Assembly: GCA_934525675.1 (NCBI GenBank)
Contig: CAKSZH010000003.1
Span: forward strand, 1-64,000
Length of the DNA stretch: 64,000 nt
From: an uncultured Eubacteriales bacterium
GTDB taxonomy: Bacteria; Bacillota; Clostridia; Oscillospirales; CAG-272
Reading direction: 5' to 3'
The notes under the pieces: model-generated
Seen by the model: the letters and a program-made list of their open reading frames with translations, nothing else
Told to the model about the DNA's origin: nothing
Databases searched by the model: none
Translations under genes and position numbers: made by a program
Shown here: positions 59,779 to 64,000 of the stretch, one piece after another
How the letters are laid out: every line of letters begins with the position of its first letter
How positions within the stretch are numbered: the first letter of the stretch is position 1

Positions 59779-61902
59779 TCAACCATTGCCTTTCACGCGG
59801 TTTCCGGCGCTCACAGGGGATTCCCCTTGCGCAATGCTCGCCTGTGCCGCCGCATTACCCGCTTCCGCCCGGTTTCCGGAGCGGATCAGCTGCCAGATCG
59901 TCTCCGCAAAATCGGTCGCGTCTTTGGTTGTTTCCTCGAGTTTCTGATTTCCGAGAGCGACCTGCCTGTTGGATTCCGCGATCTTGCCGGATGCTTCCGC
60001 ATACAGATTTGCGATAAACGCTTTGAGACTCGTGTTCTCGTTGATAAGCGAGACCACGCGGTCAACCGTTTCCTTCTGCGCGGCAATCTCCTGCTCGTAT
60101 GTGGTAATCTGCTCCTGGTACTTTTGTATCTGCGTGCCAAGCGCCTCCATCTGACTTTTCGCCGCTGCAAGCTGACTGTTTTCCTCCTCCTCGATTCCGC
60201 GGAGCAGCTCGTCCCGGTTGGAGAGCGCATCCTTGGGGTAGGAGTTGATGTAGGTCCTGAGCGTGATCGCGCCCTTGGAAAACAGCGTGTCAAGGATGCT
60301 GATGTCTCCCGCCGCGGATGCTTTGGTACCCGCCGTCGTTTCAACCTCAACCGAAAACTCGGTTTCCGCGTACTCCGAGGAATCAAAGACCCCCTGCATC
60401 TGCTTTTCTTCCTTGACCGGCATTCCCGCCGCGTCCTCGACCGGTCGCCCGTCCTCGCCGAATACGGGAACCTCGCCCTTGAAAGTAAATTCCTTTTCGG
60501 CGTAAAAGAGTTTGAAAAACTGCGCAAGCACCTTGCCTTGTTTTTCCTTGACCAGCCAGAAGCTGTCCCGCAATTCCTCGATCGGCTGCTGCGCCGTGGA
60601 CTGGAGCTGCGCGATTGCCGCACCGGACATATTTGCGCCGATGGTCTCGCCTGTCATGATTTCGGTCGAACCGGTCACTGACCGTGTCAGGCTTGTGAGA
60701 AGGTCAACCAGTTGAGTGGGAGCCGAGGGAATCGTCTGCTCCGTCATGCGGCGGATGCCTGTCCCGGTCTTGGAGTAGTCGGTCAGTACCTGCCCCGGCT
60801 CATTGGAGATCACCTGATTGCCGAGCGCACCCGGAAGCACGAGGTACTTGCCCCATGCGGTCTCCTGCACGTTGAGCAGAGACATCGCAATGTTGTAGTT
60901 GATCGCCTTTTGATTGGGGATCAACCCCTCGACCTCGCCGAGTCCGTAGATGGACTTTTCCCGCATCTCGTAGTTGCCGACCACCACAGGGTACAGCGAC
61001 GCACGGTTGCGAGGTGTCATCATCGGTTCGGTTCTGTCCCCGGCATCGTCGGGAAGACTGTTGTTCGGTGCATCCTCCTTTTCGGTTTCCCCGCCGTCTC
61101 CGAGTCCCAGCTCCCGCGCGGCGGATTCCACGTCCGGGGAAAGGGGAAACGCCTTGTTGACCATCACATTGCGCGTCCCTTTTTCACAAAATACCTCGCC
61201 GTTTTGCCGGAAGTACCTCGTCAGTACGGTGCAGAGGCGGCTTCCTTCCTGCTCGACGGTTCCGTATTTGTCGTGATTTTCGTCCGGGACAATCAGATCG
61301 GGGTCAACGTCCCGGTCACACTTTGCCTGTACGGAGGAGACATCCTCACGCGACGCAATCAGTATCCATTTCTGCTTTTGCTCGTCCCGTTCCGTCGGGT
61401 CGGCAAAAAAGATATCGAGGATATCAATCAGTTCGCACCGCAGACCTCCGTCCCGCACGCCCTTCTTGCCGATCGCCTCCGCGTCCCAGTAGTAGTGGTA
61501 AAAGTACGATCCCTTTTTCACACCGTCATCGATTGCCCGCTTGTCAATGAGGTCCTGCCCGATCTCCTTTTGGATGTAGTCCGCAAAATCGTTGAACTTG
61601 CGCACATCCACCCGGTCATCGTCCGCGCGGTATACCAGTTTGACAGGTGTCGACAGGATCGCGGACCGCTTGTTGCGGCAGATCATCTTGACGATGTTGA
61701 CCACCGGACGCGGCATGAGCTTTGTATTTCTGGTCGGCGGAGCCCACTGCCGACCCTCGAAGAAGTTGACGAACTGCGGGATGTTTTTTGCAAGCCCGCA
61801 AGTCGACTGATACATCAGCCCGTGCTGATAGTCGGACCAGATGTCGGTAACCTCTCCGGTATCGACCTCTGCGTCCCGGTGCCTCTTTTCAGCGACTGCC
61901 AT
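59779..61902 (-). CDS. Phage portal protein, P22-like with helical barrel
   Basis: 707 aa, near the 725 of the P22 portal. GGAGGA lies 8 bases before the ATG, and the start overlaps the preceding gene by 14 bases. Core portal features: RPVVNIVKMICRNKRSAILS, SYFYHYYWDAEAIG, YGLGEVEGLIPNQKAINYNI, TGSTEIMTGETIGANMSGAA. The C-terminus (~560-665) is a long coiled coil (LAAAKSQMEALGTQIQKYQE, TYEQEIAAQKETVDRVVSLI), which would form a barrel as in P22. It is the dodecameric DNA-entry ring at one capsid vertex. Confidence 0.88.
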   Translation of the reverse strand: MAVAEKRHRDAEVDTGEVTDIWSDYQHGLMYQSTCGLAKNIPQFVNFFEGRQWAPPTRNTKLMPRPVVNIVKMICRNKRSAILSTPVKLVYRADDDRVDVRKFNDFADYIQKEIGQDLIDKRAIDDGVKKGSYFYHYYWDAEAIGKKGVRDGGLRCELIDILDIFFADPTERDEQKQKWILIASREDVSSVQAKCDRDVDPDLIVPDENHDKYGTVEQEGSRLCTVLTRYFRQNGEVFCEKGTRNVMVNKAFPLSPDVESAARELGLGDGGETEKEDAPNNSLPDDAGDRTEPMMTPRNRASLYPVVVGNYEMREKSIYGLGEVEGLIPNQKAINYNIAMSLLNVQETAWGKYLVLPGALGNQVISNEPGQVLTDYSKTGTGIRRMTEQTIPSAPTQLVDLLTSLTRSVTGSTEIMTGETIGANMSGAAIAQLQSTAQQPIEELRDSFWLVKEKQGKVLAQFFKLFYAEKEFTFKGEVPVFGEDGRPVEDAAGMPVKEEKQMQGVFDSSEYAETEFSVEVETTAGTKASAAGDISILDTLFSKGAITLRTYINSYPKDALSNRDELLRGIEEEENSQLAAAKSQMEALGTQIQKYQEQITTYEQEIAAQKETVDRVVSLINENTSLKAFIANLYAEASGKIAESNRQVALGNQKLEETTKDATDFAETIWQLIRSGNRAEAGNAAAQASIAQGESPVSAGNRVKGNG

Positions 61903-62197
61903 CCACCGTCTCCTCCTTGCCGTTGAGATATTCGTCCATGATCTGTGCCATAGTCACGGGGCTGTCCTCTTGCATCGTGCTCTCGCTTACCGTCCGCCGG
62001 TAAGCATTGTTCCGCACGTCGGTGACCTCCGCCGCGAGCTTTTCGATGGCACCCTGCAGGGCGGCAATGCGTTCCTCGTATTTCTTCCGGACTTCTGCCA
62101 TTTCCCGTTTGCGGTTGTTCTCCTCGGTCTCAATCGCAAGCGAGAGTGCAAGGATTCTGCCGTTCAGCCGCTCAATCCGTTTTTTATACCCAAACAT
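61889..62197 (-). CDS. Small coiled-coil phage protein, 102 aa
   Basis: ATG at 62197 overlaps the terminase stop by one base (TGATG), with GGAGG 7 bases upstream. Helical throughout with heptad character (LALSLAIETEENNRKREMAE, RIAALQGAIEKLAAEVTDVR). The gene between terminase and portal is often a small accessory or packaging factor; no family is recognised. Confidence 0.7.
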   Translation of the reverse strand: MFGYKKRIERLNGRILALSLAIETEENNRKREMAEVRKKYEERIAALQGAIEKLAAEVTDVRNNAYRRTVSESTMQEDSPVTMAQIMDEYLNGKEETVDGSR

Positions 62198-63999
62198 CAA
62201 AAATCCTCCCAGTCGATCATTACATTGCTCCCACTCTCACCCCCGTAACCGGAAACGTGGAAGCACTGGTCTATCGTATGGTCCTCTTCCGGCACGACGG
62301 GAATCCACGTGTGCGTCCCCTGCGCGCTTGCGAAATGCGCGATTGCAAGCGCCATGACAAGATCGTCATGCGCTCCGGAGACCGCCTCCTGCCTGCCGTT
62401 GTCCTTTTTGACAAAGGTCGTCATCTCGCGGAGGGTATCCGCATCCGACTCCAGAGCCGCGTCCCGCATCTTGCCGACCAGCTCCGCAAGGATGATCGGC
62501 TTGGTTTTGGGTGTGGTGGAAAATCCGACCACCTGCTCCACCTCGTCAAAGGTCTTATCAACCCGCTCCCGCAAGTACATATTGGTGTAGCCGTACTTTT
62601 GCGAGATCACCCGCACGGGGTGCCTTGAGTAGTTGATCTCGATTGCCACAAGCGCCGAATGATACCAGATGGCAAGCGCGAGCATCTGCTCCGCGTACTC
62701 GTCCTCGTCGATCCGCTGCTTGCGGAGCGTCGCAGCCGTGCGCCCGGTCAGATTGTCGATGACCTTGCCGGTAAAATAGTCCTCGCCGCTCCCCGCGGTG
62801 TCTCCGCCGACGGTGTACGGACACAGGGCGGTAACCGACCCGTGAGCGTCTGTCCTGACCCGCGGCTCCTCATGTATCCGGATGTATCCGTCCGGTCTCT
62901 CGACAAATCTGACGCGCTCCATGTGCCATGCAAGACCCGCCACGGTCCCGTCCGACCCCATGATCGGCTCGGATACCCGGTCAAACTCCATCACGCCGAC
63001 CTTCGGCGGAGGCATGGACCCGATCTCGATCAGGCGGTTAGCAATCGCCTCGCGGTCAAAGATGCAGTCCCCGGAGGATACAAACGCCTCCTCCGGCGTG
63101 CAGGGATACTCCTGCCGGATGGTCTTTTTGTCAAGATACGACGCGTACTTGCGGGCGTACCAGGTAATCTGTTCCCGGTCAAGCCCGATCCCGCGCAGAT
63201 ACGCAATCCTGTCAGAGAGCCATGCGTCCGCAGAGTCAAGATAGCCGTACTCGGTCGACCTGTATTCTGCCGTCCTCCACCACGGGTAAAACAAATTGAC
63301 GCAAGACCCGGAGTCCCACAGGTCTTTTGCCTCGTTAAACCCGTTTGCAGTCGTCTCGTAGACGCGGAACGCGTCCGCCGTGATCGCCTCGCCGATGGAT
63401 TTTTGCAGGGAAGCGAGTGAACACTCGTAAAAAGCAGCCTCCGAAAAGTGTACGAAATTGAGCGTCCGCGACCGCCCGACCTGATCCGTCGCCGTCGAAA
63501 CCCGCCACGAAGAGTTGAGCCGGTCGAAAAACAGCTCGTTGACCGAGTTGAAACGGGTTGTCGGTTTAAGCTCCTCCGGAAGCCGCTCGAAGACCATCCG
63601 CGCCTTGTCGTTAAAGATCGCGCGGGCGTTGTCCCCGGTGTCGGCAAGCGTAAATCCGGAAAAGTTGCGCTGCGTAATCGCCGCGGCAAGCTGCATCGCC
63701 GTGATGAGCGAGGTAAACCCCTGCTGTCTGCCCTTGAGCACAAAAAACGGTTTGCCCGTCCCGTGCTCCTCGTATTGCCGGATAAAGTCCCTTTGCACCT
63801 CGTTGAGGACAAACGGCACCGTCTCCTTGTGCTTGTCAACAATGACAAACGCGACCTCAATCAAAAGATACGGCTTTGCTCTGATCTCCCTGACCAGAGC
63901 AGGGTCGGACAGAATACGGATTGCCGCCGCCCGGACAAGCTCCGCGTCATATGTAAGGTCGTGCCGCTCCTGCCAACGCTCCCGCCGCTTGGCAATCAT
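62197..63999 (-). CDS. Phage terminase large subunit (start at window edge)
   Basis: 600 aa visible, from an ATG one base inside the window edge; an upstream start cannot be excluded. ATPase motor: Walker A-like LKGRQQGFTS (~90), Walker B-like LNFVHFSEAAFYE (~178). C-terminal RNase H-like nuclease: VGGDTAGSGEDYF (~400), VAIEINYSRHPVR (~452) and GAHDDLVMALAIAH (~552), carrying the acidic metal-binding residues. It cuts concatemers and packages DNA through the portal. Together with portal and coat it defines this as a tailed-phage prophage. Confidence 0.92.
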   Translation of the reverse strand: MIAKRRERWQERHDLTYDAELVRAAAIRILSDPALVREIRAKPYLLIEVAFVIVDKHKETVPFVLNEVQRDFIRQYEEHGTGKPFFVLKGRQQGFTSLITAMQLAAAITQRNFSGFTLADTGDNARAIFNDKARMVFERLPEELKPTTRFNSVNELFFDRLNSSWRVSTATDQVGRSRTLNFVHFSEAAFYECSLASLQKSIGEAITADAFRVYETTANGFNEAKDLWDSGSCVNLFYPWWRTAEYRSTEYGYLDSADAWLSDRIAYLRGIGLDREQITWYARKYASYLDKKTIRQEYPCTPEEAFVSSGDCIFDREAIANRLIEIGSMPPPKVGVMEFDRVSEPIMGSDGTVAGLAWHMERVRFVERPDGYIRIHEEPRVRTDAHGSVTALCPYTVGGDTAGSGEDYFTGKVIDNLTGRTAATLRKQRIDEDEYAEQMLALAIWYHSALVAIEINYSRHPVRVISQKYGYTNMYLRERVDKTFDEVEQVVGFSTTPKTKPIILAELVGKMRDAALESDADTLREMTTFVKKDNGRQEAVSGAHDDLVMALAIAHFASAQGTHTWIPVVPEEDHTIDQCFHVSGYGGESGSNVMIDWEDF

Positions 64000-64000
64000 G

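Overview
The window looks like a chromosome segment of an anaerobic Gram-positive gut bacterium, probably an uncultured Clostridia / Oscillospirales-type Firmicute. The pointers are a dockerin and a cohesin gene side by side, Cys/His-rich repeat surface proteins, a pyruvate formate-lyase pair without aerobic functions, strong AGGAGG ribosome binding sites and consensus TTGACA-N17-TATAAT promoters. No rRNA or named marker is present, so the taxonomic placement is inference.

Layout. Positions 1-4.2 kb carry a secreted dockerin protein (5' end outside the window) followed 8 bases later by a membrane-anchored cohesin protein whose middle is nine tandem 73-74-residue Cys/His repeats. At 4.7-6.8 kb lies a sigma factor (TTG start) translationally coupled to a membrane-anchored putative anti-sigma/sensor protein. 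At 7.1-9.6 kb there is an orphan gene and a three-gene ATGA-coupled operon ending in a TetR regulator. At 9.8-12.9 kb lie pflA and pflB. At 13.1-21.5 kb, on the minus strand, is a seven-gene galactan/galacto-oligosaccharide operon: unassigned 602-aa enzyme, zinc-ribbon protein, GH53 galactanase without signal peptide, lipoprotein binding protein, two permeases and an MsmK-type ATPase. At 22-25.6 kb are a CapD/EpsC-type nucleotide-sugar dehydratase and a COG2509-like flavoprotein. At 25.8-33.1 kb come a decayed BspA-like lipoprotein pseudogene, mscL, a frameshifted TetR gene and a 1610-aa mosaic surface protein. At 33.6-40.2 kb are housekeeping genes: asd, rsmI, a cell-wall amidase, ligA, hpf and a flavodoxin-like protein. 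A small palindromic repeat family has two copies after the amidase and one after the flavodoxin.

From tRNA-Lys (40,528) to the window end, every gene is on the minus strand and belongs to a prophage that continues past 64,000. Its order (terminase large subunit, small coiled-coil protein, portal with helical barrel, scaffold, coat, small capsid protein, connector, large P22 gp10-position protein, fibre-like proteins, membrane proteins, internal virion protein, 2692-aa polyvalent protein) resembles the P22-type podovirus head/tail module. Integrase, repressor and a recognisable lysin were not seen.

The most unusual signals are in the 8-kb polyvalent gene. Two paralogous small proteins (58 and 54 aa), each with its own Shine-Dalgarno, are overprinted in another frame of its low-complexity linker. 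On the opposite strand, within its nuclease-toxin-like domain, a near-consensus promoter, a foldable ~69-nt sequence and a U-tract together suggest an antisense small RNA. Other points of note are the dockerin-cohesin pair, the structured repeat family, a 22-bp perfect hairpin in the phage capsid operon and several genes broken at homopolymers.
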